Below, piece after piece: positions 8,504-15,599 of a stretch of 64,000 nt of DNA. Every line of letters starts with the position of its first letter. Positions within the stretch are counted from its first letter, which is position 1. The stretch is from the NCBI GenBank assembly GCA_963749605.1, contig CAVVNN010000002.1:620001-684000 (forward strand), in the 5' to 3' direction. Both the position numbers and the translations under genes were made by a program. The DNA comes from CAVVNN01 sp963749605 (lineage in GTDB: Bacteria > Actinomycetota > Thermoleophilia > Solirubrobacterales > 70-9). The notes beneath the pieces were generated by a model. That model was not told the DNA's origin, searched no databases, and saw only the letters and a list, made by a program, of their open reading frames with translations.

Positions 8504-8547
8504 TGTGAAACGGCGGATAACGAGATGTGAAGCTCGGGTGACCCGGG
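8504..8547 (-). promoter_or_regulatory. PHO box array (four 11-bp units) upstream of PHP-GT4 operon
   Basis: Plus-strand units TGTGAAACGGC (8504), GGATAACGAGA (8515), TGTGAAGCTCG (8526) and GGTGACCCGGG (8537) are spaced by exactly 11 bp. Read toward the gene (minus strand) they give TTCACA-type half sites, in the same orientation as the pstS and regulator boxes. The array ends 66 bp before the start codon. Confidence 0.65.
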
Positions 8548-8551
8548 CGAG

Positions 8552-8974
8552 CTAGAGGAGGGAGCGTTCGAGCGCCGTCCAGGTGCCCCTGTCGTCCTCG
8601 GCCCGCCAGAGCTCCCGGAAACGGCCGAAGAGGAGCTCCCGCCGGGTCCGCAGCAGAACCTGCAGCGACTCGATCCCGTCGGCGCGGGGAAGCATCACGT
8701 CGCAGTCGTGGATGTCGCCGAGCACCGCCTGCAACTGCTTGGCCGCGCGGCGGGCGGCGATCGCGGCGGGGCCGAAGCAGGGCTCGACGATCTCCAGCAC
8801 GTAGCGCAGCCGCTTCGCCGCGATCCGCAGGTCGTGCTGGGCCTGGGCCTCGCCCGGGTCGAGCGCCGGCCCGGCGAGGTCGCGCAGCTCCGCCAGGCGG
8901 GCACCCACAATCCGCGCCGCGTTGGCGCGCAGCGGCTCGCCGATGTCGAGCCCCTTGACCTTGCGCGGCTTCAC
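8552..8974 (-). CDS. CHAD-domain protein, C-terminal half-type
   Basis: A 140-residue protein starting with GTG at 8974 behind GGAGG. The start overlaps the TGA of the preceding CHAD gene (GTGA). It carries the CHAD helical signature HDLRIAAKRLRYVLEIVEPCF followed by AAKQLQAVLGDIHDCDVM. CHAD domains are bundles of helices rich in conserved histidines and basic residues that bind polyphosphate. This open frame holds the second four-helix bundle, and the upstream gene holds the first. Together they look like one CHAD protein split in two. Location beside ppk and ppx supports a polyphosphate-linked role. Confidence 0.8.
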   Translation of the reverse strand: MKPRKVKGLDIGEPLRANAARIVGARLAELRDLAGPALDPGEAQAQHDLRIAAKRLRYVLEIVEPCFGPAAIAARRAAKQLQAVLGDIHDCDVMLPRADGIESLQVLLRTRRELLFGRFRELWRAEDDRGTWTALERSLL

Positions 8975-9447
8975 CGCCGGACCTCCTCCACCAGCCGGTC
9001 GAGCCGGCGGCGGAGCTTGGCGAGCCGCTTCTTCGCCACGAAGGGCGCCAGCGCCTCGTTCGCCTGCCGCTGCTCGGCGCGAAGGCGCTCGACCAGCGCC
9101 GCGAGCGCATCGCGGTCCGTTACGCCGATCTCGTCCCCGCAGCGCCGGAGGAACTCGATCTCCACGTCGCTGTCGCGACGCTCGCCGAGCGCATCGGCCA
9201 GCGCCTTCACCTGCTTCAACGCCCGGTGGAAGCGCTTGCGCGGGAAGCACGGCTCGAACACCTCCATCGCCGCCCTCAGCCGCCGTGTCGCCACCCGCAT
9301 GTCGTGGACCCGCTCGACATCGCCGGTGTCGAGCACGCCCTCCGAGTGAGCGAAGACCTCGGCGGCGCGGATCTTCACCACGTGCGCCGCGGCGAGCGCA
9401 AAGGGCCCCTCGCAATCGAGGCCGGGCACATCGCGCGAGCGAGCCAC
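8971..9447 (-). CDS. CHAD-domain protein, N-terminal half-type
   Basis: A 158-residue protein starting with GTG at 9447. It contains VHDMRVATRRLRAAMEVFEPCF, then a long helix with ALGERRDSDVEIEFL and a basic C-terminal helix (KKRLAKLRRRLDRLVEEVRR). That is the first half of a CHAD domain, with the characteristic HDxRVxxRRxR helix. It ends inside the GTG start of the second CHAD gene. A TAGCCT box 6 nt before the start suggests a leaderless promoter, so the pair is probably its own two-gene unit. Polyphosphate binding is established for the domain, not shown here. Confidence 0.8.
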   Translation of the reverse strand: MARSRDVPGLDCEGPFALAAAHVVKIRAAEVFAHSEGVLDTGDVERVHDMRVATRRLRAAMEVFEPCFPRKRFHRALKQVKALADALGERRDSDVEIEFLRRCGDEIGVTDRDALAALVERLRAEQRQANEALAPFVAKKRLAKLRRRLDRLVEEVRR

Positions 9448-9453
9448 ACCTTG

Positions 9454-9459
9454 AGGCTA
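9454..9459 (-). promoter_or_regulatory. Leaderless -10 box of CHAD genes
   Basis: TAGCCT (TANNNT class) on the minus strand, 6 nt before the GTG at 9447. Confidence 0.45.
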
Positions 9460-9487
9460 GCCGAGCGAAGGGTGCTTGACCAGCGGG

Positions 9488-10396
9488 CTAAGCGGCGAGG
9501 CGGGCCGGCGATGAGCCGTTGGCGTTGCCGTTGAGCAAATCGAGGATGACGCCCTCGCGCAGGCCTCCCTTGCCTATCTGCAGGGGCTGCCCCAGCAGCT
9601 CGGAGACCTTCTCCAGCAGCAGCACGCCGGTGGCGAGGATGCGAACGCGCTCGGGGTCGAGCTCGAAGCGCCGCGCGACCTCCGTGGCGGGGTCGCCTGC
9701 GAGGACCCGGATTCCCCGCTCCAGCGTCTCGTACTCGAGCACCGCGCCGACCAGCCGCCGCAGCGAGGTGGCGCTGCCGCCGACGGCGACCGCCTGGGCC
9801 GGGTGCTCGATCTCAACCCCCTCGAAGATATCGTCGATGCGGTCCCGGACCTTGCGGACCTCGGCCGCGGAGGGCGGGTCGGAGGCGATCAGCTCGTCGG
9901 CGAGCACACCCGAGCCCACGCTCCACGAGCGAACCTCCCGCGCCCCGCCGGGCACCGTGCCGAGGATCACCTCGGTCGACCCTCCGCCGACATCGACAAC
10001 CCCGATCGTCCCGCTGACCGGGTGCCCAAGCGTCTTGGTCGCGCCGATGAACGAGAGCCGCCCCTCCTCCTCGTCGCTGAGGACGTCGACGGGCACGCCG
10101 GAGGCCTCCCCGATCGCCCGCGCCGCCTCCCCGCCGTTCGGAGCCTCTCGCACGGCGGCGGTCGCCACCGAGCGGATCGTCTGCGCCCCAAGCTCCCGAG
10201 CAAGCCGCACCTGGGTCGCCACCACCTCGCAGACCTCCTCGACCTTCTCGGCCCGAATCGCCCCACCCCTGTCGAGCGCCTTGTTGATCCGCGTATAGGC
10301 CCGCTGCTCCATCACCTTTTGGAGTTGACCATCGACGGGTTCCGCCACGAGCACGCGCGTCGTATTCGACCCAATATCTATCGCGGCACAGAGCAT
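9488..10396 (-). CDS. ppx: Ppx/GppA-family exopolyphosphatase
   Basis: A 302-residue protein. I chose ATG 10396 because AIDIGSNTTRVLVAE follows at once and GAGGAAG sits upstream; an in-frame start at 10498 would add residues without homology features. ASKHA ATPase motifs are visible: phosphate-1 (DIGSNTTR), the central SDEEEGRLSFIGA stretch, phosphate-2 (VVDVGGGSTEVIL) and adenosine-type VGGSATSLRR. Length matches short Ppx proteins lacking the C-terminal HD domain. It hydrolyses terminal phosphates of polyphosphate or pppGpp. It lies downstream of phoU behind a very strong hairpin, so it is probably transcribed separately from pst. Confidence 0.9.
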   Translation of the reverse strand: MLCAAIDIGSNTTRVLVAEPVDGQLQKVMEQRAYTRINKALDRGGAIRAEKVEEVCEVVATQVRLARELGAQTIRSVATAAVREAPNGGEAARAIGEASGVPVDVLSDEEEGRLSFIGATKTLGHPVSGTIGVVDVGGGSTEVILGTVPGGAREVRSWSVGSGVLADELIASDPPSAAEVRKVRDRIDDIFEGVEIEHPAQAVAVGGSATSLRRLVGAVLEYETLERGIRVLAGDPATEVARRFELDPERVRILATGVLLLEKVSELLGQPLQIGKGGLREGVILDLLNGNANGSSPARLAA

Positions 10397-10453
10397 CCGG
10401 GGATCTTCCTCATGTTCCCAAACCGGTCGGATCTGACATTCGGCTCCGTGGGT

Positions 10454-10511
10454 GCCCCGGGGAGGGGTGCCGAGAACGAACACCTCGCCCGCAGGCACCC
10501 CTCCCCGGGGC
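10454..10511 (-). terminator. Strong hairpin after phoU
   Basis: GCCCCGGGGAGGGGTGCC (10454-10471) and its exact complement (10494-10511) form a perfect 18-bp stem with a 22-nt loop, starting 5 bp after the phoU stop. There is no T-run behind it, as is common for high-GC terminators. Confidence 0.75.
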
Positions 10512-10516
10512 GCTCG

Positions 10517-11203
10517 CTAAGACTCGGGATGCGAGGCGTCCTCGAACTCGCGGAAGAGTCCCGTGACCACGAAGGCGACCTGCTCGCCGACATCGACGGC
10601 GTTGTCGCCGATCCGCTCGATCGCCCGCGCCGCCAGCAGCATGGTCATCGCCCACTCGCGCTTGTCGGCGTCGTCGCCGATCTCCAGCGCCAGCCGGAAG
10701 CATTCGCGGTTGAGGTTGTCGACGACGTCGTCCTGGCGGACCAGGTCCCTTGCCATCTCGACGTCGCGCGCTTCGAAGGCCCGCTTCGCCTGGCCGATCA
10801 GGGTGCGGGCCTGGCGACCCATGGTGAGGATCAGCCTCACCATCTCCTCGTCCGCCGGCGGCTCGTTGCCCGACAGCGGGATCATCTTGCAGATGTTCAC
10901 GCACTGGTCCCCCATCCGCTCCACGTTCTTCATCACGTGCAGGAGCGCCGAGATCAGCCGCAGGTCGGTCGCCACCGGCGACTGGGTCGCGAGCAGCGTG
11001 ATCAGGCTCTGGTGCACCTCCAGGTAGCGGCCGTCGATGCGGTCGTCGTCGGCCACGACCAGCTGGGCCAGCTCGACGTCCTGGTGCTCCACCGCCTCCA
11101 GGGTCCGCCCCAGCGCCGCGCTGACCATGTCGAGGCCGCCGAGCCCGCTCGACTCGAGCCGCTCCAGCTCCTCGTGGTAATGGGTCCGCGTTTCGGAGGG
11201 CAT
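10517..11203 (-). CDS. phoU: Phosphate transport regulator PhoU
   Basis: A 228-residue all-helical protein with the two PhoU three-helix repeats: VEHQDVELAQLVVADDDRIDGRYLEVHQ with LISALLHVMKNVERMGDQCVNIC, then ARDVEMARDLVRQDDVVDNLNREC with LLAARAIERIGDNAVDVGEQV. The E-R-x-x-D-x2-V/A-x-I metal-binding motifs are present twice. PhoU restrains the Pst transporter and the Pho two-component signalling. ATG 11203 overlaps the pstB TGA (TGATG); an in-frame TTG lies just before it. It closes the pst operon and is followed by the 18-bp hairpin. Confidence 0.95.
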   Translation of the reverse strand: MPSETRTHYHEELERLESSGLGGLDMVSAALGRTLEAVEHQDVELAQLVVADDDRIDGRYLEVHQSLITLLATQSPVATDLRLISALLHVMKNVERMGDQCVNICKMIPLSGNEPPADEEMVRLILTMGRQARTLIGQAKRAFEARDVEMARDLVRQDDVVDNLNRECFRLALEIGDDADKREWAMTMLLAARAIERIGDNAVDVGEQVAFVVTGLFREFEDASHPES

Positions 11204-12087
11204 CAACCGAATTTCCCGGTCACGTACTGCTCGGTGCGCTCGTCGTCGGGCGTCGTGAACAGCTTCTCCGTCGGGCCGACCTCGATCAGCTCGCCGTTCA
11301 GCATGAAGACCGTCGTGTCGGCGACCCGCGCGGCCTGCTGCATGTTGTGGGTGACGATCACGATCGTCACCCGCTGCTTCAGCTCCCCGATCAGCTCCTC
11401 GATCCTCAGCGTCGCCACCGGGTCCAGCGCCGAGCAGGGCTCGTCCATCAGCAGCACCTCGGGGTCCACGGCGAGAGCCCGGGCGATGCAGAGGCGCTGC
11501 TGCTGACCGCCGGAGAGGCTGGCGCCCGGCTTGTTCAGCCGGTCTTTCACCTCGTCCCAGAGGCCCGCCCTCACCAACGCGTCATGTACCCGGCCCTCGA
11601 CCTCCCCGCGGGGAGTCCCGATGAACCGCAGCCCCGAGGCGGTGTTGTCGAAGATCGACATCGTCGGGAACGGGTTGGGCTTCTGGAAGACCATCCCGAC
11701 CGCTCGACGCACCGCTACGACATCGACCTCGGTGTCATAGAGGTCGATGTCGTCCAGCAGGACCTCGCCTTCGGCCCGCGCCCCCGGGATCTCCTCGTGC
11801 ATGCGGTTGATGCAACGCACCATCGTCGACTTGCCGCAGCCGGAGGGGCCGATGATCGCCGTTACGTCGGCGGCGGAGAAGTAGAGCTGGACGTTCTTTA
11901 CCGCATGGTGTTCTCCGTAGTAGGCGTTGAGCCCGCGCAGCTCGACCTGGCGTTTCGCCGTGGAGAGTCGAACCCCCGCGGACGCAAACTCGGCGGCGGC
12001 CACCGGCACCGCGCCCGCCGGTGCGTCGTCGCGGCTTGCCTCCTCGCGCCGTGCGCGCTCGGTCGCGTCGGTTGGCTGGGGGTTCAT
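11203..12087 (-). CDS. pstB: Phosphate ABC transporter ATPase PstB
   Basis: A 294-residue protein from ATG 12087, just after the pstA TGA. An upstream start at 12108 would overlap pstA by 20 bp. The first 40 or so residues are a charged, low-complexity extension before VELRGLNAYYGEHHAVKNVQL. Walker A GPSGCGKST, Q-loop MVFQKPNPFP (the PstB-typical KPNPFP), signature LSGGQQQRL, Walker B VLLMDEPCSALDP and VTHNMQQAARVAD are all present. It powers high-affinity phosphate import through PstA/PstC in the membrane. Confidence 0.96.
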   Translation of the reverse strand: MNPQPTDATERARREEASRDDAPAGAVPVAAAEFASAGVRLSTAKRQVELRGLNAYYGEHHAVKNVQLYFSAADVTAIIGPSGCGKSTMVRCINRMHEEIPGARAEGEVLLDDIDLYDTEVDVVAVRRAVGMVFQKPNPFPTMSIFDNTASGLRFIGTPRGEVEGRVHDALVRAGLWDEVKDRLNKPGASLSGGQQQRLCIARALAVDPEVLLMDEPCSALDPVATLRIEELIGELKQRVTIVIVTHNMQQAARVADTTVFMLNGELIEVGPTEKLFTTPDDERTEQYVTGKFG

Positions 12088-12088
12088 C

Positions 12089-12988
12089 TCAGGCGGCTCC
12101 TTGGACACGGCTTCTCCGTTGGATCAGTTTGGCAAGTAGGGCAAGGAGCAGGATCATCGCGACGAGCGTTATCGCCGCACCCCAGGCCCGCTGGACTAGT
12201 TCGTTGTTGGGCTGCTTGAGGTCTTGAAAGATCTGAGCGGGAAGCGAATTCATCGGCTGATTGAGGTTGAAGGTAGTCGCTTTGACGATAGTCGCGGTGA
12301 AGAGAAGCGGTGCGGTCTCCCCCGCAGCCCGGGCGACCGAGAGCAGAGCGCCGGTGACGATGCCCGAGGCGGCGCTCGGCAGCACGACCCGGAAGACGAC
12401 CTTCCAGCGCGGCGCTCCGAGCGCCAGAGCGGCCTCGCGCAGCGAGCCCGGCACCAGCTTCAGCACGACCTCGGCGGAGCGGGTGACGATCGGCAACATC
12501 AGCAGGGCGAGGGCGGCGGAACCCTTCCAGCCGGCGAAGCTCGAGCCGCCGGTGTTGGCGAGGACGAGCGTTATGTAGATGAAGAGGCCGAAGACGATGG
12601 AGGGCACACCGGTCATCACATCGACGAAGAAGCGGACGATCTGGGCCAGTTTGCCGGTGCCGCCGAACTCGGTCAGGTAGAGGGCGACGCCAATGCCGAG
12701 CGGCACCGCGACCAGCGTCGCCAACCCGACGATCTCGATCGTGCCGAGGATCGCGCTCTTGACACCACCCTGAGCACCGAGAAAATCGCCGGTCGGATCG
12801 GTGGTGAAGAATTCGGTGCTGAGCGCGCCGAGCCCCTTGCTCAGGATGTAGAAGATGACGAGGACGAGGGGGACGATCGCCACGATGGTCGCCAGCCACA
12901 AGATCGAGCGCGCGGCTTTGTCCTTGCGACGACGGCTGGAACTGGTCGGCCGCAGCGGTCCCTGGGGGGAAATCGAGTTGGCCTCCAT
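12089..12988 (-). CDS. pstA: Phosphate ABC transporter permease PstA
   Basis: A 299-residue permease of usual length with six hydrophobic helices; the first starts near residue 29 after a basic tail. The permease loop reads AALALGAPRWKVVFRVVLPSAASGIVTG, and DVMTGVPSIVFGLFIYI is characteristic of PstA. It begins only 2 bp after the pstC stop and is followed by pstB. Together with PstC it forms the transmembrane channel for phosphate. Confidence 0.95.
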   Translation of the reverse strand: MEANSISPQGPLRPTSSSRRRKDKAARSILWLATIVAIVPLVLVIFYILSKGLGALSTEFFTTDPTGDFLGAQGGVKSAILGTIEIVGLATLVAVPLGIGVALYLTEFGGTGKLAQIVRFFVDVMTGVPSIVFGLFIYITLVLANTGGSSFAGWKGSAALALLMLPIVTRSAEVVLKLVPGSLREAALALGAPRWKVVFRVVLPSAASGIVTGALLSVARAAGETAPLLFTATIVKATTFNLNQPMNSLPAQIFQDLKQPNNELVQRAWGAAITLVAMILLLALLAKLIQRRSRVQGAA

Positions 12989-12990
12989 CC

Positions 12991-13990
12991 CTAGAGCCCT
13001 CCCTCAGCCACGATCGGGCGGCCGCTCTCGCGTTCGCTTCGCATCACGACCAGGCGCGCGATCGAGTTGACCAGCAAGGTGAGGACGAAGAGCACCAGGC
13101 CGGCGCCGATCAGAGCCGATTTGTGCAGCGGGTTGGAGGCCGCCTCGCCGAACTCGTTGGCGATCACGGCGGCGAGCGAGTAGCCCTGGTCGAAGATGCT
13201 GTGGCCGAGGACCGGGTTGTCGCCGATCACGATCGTCACCGCGATCGTCTCGCCGATCGCCCGGCCCAGACCGAGCATCGCGCCGCCGGTGATGCCGCGC
13301 CGGGCGTAGGGCAGCATCGAGGTGCGGATCATCTCCCAGCGCGTGGAGCCAAGGGCAAGTGCGGCCTCCTTCTGATCGGAGGGCACGGTCGAGAGAACCT
13401 CGCGGCTGATTGCGCTGACGATCGGCAGCAGCATGATCGCCAGGACGAGGCCGGCGATGAAGTAGTTGGGTCCGGCGACGTTGTCGGTCGCGACAAAGGG
13501 AATGAAGTGGAAGGTGTCGGCGAACCACTGCTCGATCGGTTTCAGCTTCGGGATCAGGAAGTAGAAGGCCCAGAGGCCGTAGACGACCGAGGGCACCGCG
13601 GCGAGCAGGTCGACCAGGATCGTCAATGAGCCGCGAATCCGCCGCGGGCAAAGCTCGGTGAGGAACAGTGCGACCGAGACCGCGATAGGTACTCCGATCA
13701 GCCAGCGCCAGCGCCGAGGTGATCAGCGTGCCGACCAGCAGCGGCAGGGCGCCGTAGATCGCGCCCGAGACATCCCAGTTGTTCGTGAAGACGAAGCCGA
13801 AGACACCGAATTCTTGGAATACGAGCTTCGATTCGAGCGCGAGCTTGACGAAGAAGTAGGCGAGGAGGACGAGGATCGCCGCAGAGATCGCCGTCAGCCC
13901 ATATCGCAGGATGCGATCGGGCAGACGGGAGAGGGGCGAGCGGTTCAATGACCGCTTGCCCCCCAGCATCTGCTGCGTTCCCGCCTCCAC
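12991..13990 (-). pseudogene. pstC: Phosphate ABC transporter permease PstC, one frameshift as read
   Basis: GTG start at 13990, stop TAG at 12991. The span of 1000 bp is 999 plus one, matching a single extra base. The N-terminal frame reads GALPLLVGTLITSALALA and then loses sense. Removing one G near 13702-13703 gives ALALLIGVPIAVSVALFLTE and continues to VDLLAAVPSVVYGLWAFYFL and the permease loop AALALGSTRWEMIRTSMLPYARRGI. The repaired protein is 332 residues, normal for PstC, with six helices. All conserved sequence is intact, so I suspect a base-call error. It is the second gene of pstSCAB-phoU. Confidence 0.85.
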
Positions 13991-14025
13991 GCTCTACGTT
14001 CTTCTCAGCATCCCCTGTTAGTTAG

Positions 14026-15108
14026 CTAGGACGCCTTGATCGGCTTGCCGTTGCACTTCAAGCCATCGACCTTGGCCTGAGACGCCTTCAGCAGTTCGGC
14101 CGGAAGCGGCGCGTAGTTGAGCTTTTCAGCCACTTTCTGCCCTTCACCGAGTCCGTAGTCGAGGAAGGTGACCACGTTCCCGGCGGTTTCTTCGCTCTTG
14201 CCCGCCTTGCAGAGATCTTCGTAGACGATCACGAAGGTTCCCGAGGCGATTGGGTACGCCTTGGGCGAGGTCGAGGCGTTGATCGCACTGAAGCGCAGAT
14301 CCGGCGGGAACTTCACGCCTTCTCCCGCGGCGGAGGTCGACTCCAGCGTCGGGGTGACGAAATCGCCCGCTTTGTTCTGAACGGCAGCGGTCGTGAATTC
14401 GTTCTGCAGCGCGTAGGCGAGCTCGACGTAGCCGATCGCGCCTTCGGTCTGCTGGACCGATCCGGCCACCCCTTCGTTGCCGTTGGCGCCGGTGCCGGTT
14501 GGCCACTTGACGGTCTTGTCGGTGCCGACCTTGCTGTGCCATTCCTTGTTGGTTTCGTCGAGGAACTGGGTGAACAGCGCCGTCGTGCCCGATTCGTCGG
14601 AGCGATGGACGACCGTGATGCTGGTGCTCGGCAGCTTCACACCCGGGTTGAGCTTGGCGATGGCCGGGTCATCCCACTTGGTGATCTTGCCGAGGTAGAT
14701 GTCGCCGATGGTTTCGCCGTCGAGCTTCAGGCCGGATTCGACTTCCGGCAGGTTGTAGGAGACGGTGACGGCGCCGAAGACGATCGGAACGTGAACCGTG
14801 CTGCCGTTTTTGTCAGCGACTTCGATTTCTTCGTCGGCCATCGCCGAGTCGGTGTCGCCGAAGTCAACGGTGTTGGCCTGGAACTGGGCGATGCCGCCGC
14901 CCGAGCCGATCGCGTTGTAGTTGACCGTGAGGCCGTCGTTCTTCTTCAGTTCGGCGCCCCACTGGCTGATGATCGGTTGCGCGAAGGTCGAGCCGGCTCC
15001 GCTGATGGTGCCGCCGCCTCCACCCCCGCTCGAGGACGAGCTGCCGCAGGCGGCAACCGCAAGTGTGAGCGCCAGCGCCGTTCCGACGCTGAGGAGTCTC
15101 TTGGTCAC
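14026..15108 (-). CDS. pstS: Phosphate-binding lipoprotein PstS
   Basis: A 360-residue protein from GTG 15108, preceded by AAGGAG. The N-terminus has a lipoprotein signal with lipobox LAVAAC followed by a Ser/Gly-rich linker, so it is a membrane-tethered binding protein outside the cell membrane. Phosphate-binding loops are recognisable: GAGSTFAQPI, NAIGSGGGIAQF, DFGDTDSAM and VHRSDESGTTALF. It is the first gene of the pst operon and has three 11-bp repeats 73-105 bp upstream, the expected PHO box. Confidence 0.97.
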   Translation of the reverse strand: MTKRLLSVGTALALTLAVAACGSSSSSGGGGGGTISGAGSTFAQPIISQWGAELKKNDGLTVNYNAIGSGGGIAQFQANTVDFGDTDSAMADEEIEVADKNGSTVHVPIVFGAVTVSYNLPEVESGLKLDGETIGDIYLGKITKWDDPAIAKLNPGVKLPSTSITVVHRSDESGTTALFTQFLDETNKEWHSKVGTDKTVKWPTGTGANGNEGVAGSVQQTEGAIGYVELAYALQNEFTTAAVQNKAGDFVTPTLESTSAAGEGVKFPPDLRFSAINASTSPKAYPIASGTFVIVYEDLCKAGKSEETAGNVVTFLDYGLGEGQKVAEKLNYAPLPAELLKASQAKVDGLKCNGKPIKAS

Positions 15109-15180
15109 GCGAATCTCCTTACGTTGATGGCCATCTACAGCGCCACACTCTCAGCCGCTTTCCGGCAGCTTGTTACCCCG

Positions 15181-15213
15181 CTGTATCGCGTATGTAAAAA
15201 AGATGTAAACGCG
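15181..15213 (-). promoter_or_regulatory. PHO box upstream of pstS
   Basis: ATGTAAA at 15192 and 15203 on the plus strand are exact copies 11 bp apart. A weaker third unit (CTGTATC) starts at 15181. On the gene strand this reads TTTACATnnnnTTTACAT, the 7+4 pattern of PhoB/PhoP direct repeats. Confidence 0.8.
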
Positions 15214-15233
15214 ACCGGAAAGTGCGGTCTCCA

Positions 15234-15563
15234 TCAGCCATCGGGCGAAAACCGGTAGCCGATCCCGTTGTGGGTGTGGATCAACTGCAGCTCCGGCAGC
15301 GCCTCGCCGAGCTTGGAGCGCAGGCGGCTGACGTAGACGTCGACCGAGCGATCGGCGTGTCGCGGCTCCCGCCCCCACACCGCCGCGTAGAGCTCCTCCC
15401 GAGTCATGATCCGCTGGGGGTGGGAGGAGAGCGTGATCAGCAGCTGCAGCTCGCGCATCGTCAGGCTCAGCGGGCGCCCGTCGACCAGCGCGGCGTGCTC
15501 GTCCGGGCGGATCTCCAGCCGCTCTCCCAGCTTCTGCGGTGTGGCCACGTCCTCGCCCGCCAT
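15234..15563 (-). CDS. PhoB-type winged-helix DNA-binding protein without receiver
   Basis: A 109-residue protein that is only an OmpR/PhoB effector domain: LSLTMRELQLLITLSSHP, then REELYAAVWG, the recognition helix region RSVDVYVSRLRSKL and the wing LIHTHNGIGYRF. There is no space upstream for a receiver, since the neighbouring regulator ends at 15600. It stands between that regulator and pstS, all on the minus strand, and three tandem 11-bp repeats lie directly upstream. It probably binds the same PHO boxes without phosphorylation. Whether it activates or competes is not visible. The ATG at 15563 lacks a clear ribosome binding site. Confidence 0.8.
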   Translation of the reverse strand: MAGEDVATPQKLGERLEIRPDEHAALVDGRPLSLTMRELQLLITLSSHPQRIMTREELYAAVWGREPRHADRSVDVYVSRLRSKLGEALPELQLIHTHNGIGYRFSPDG

Positions 15564-15599
15564 ACCGGCCAGGTTCGCGCCAAACCCCCCGGGTGCGGG

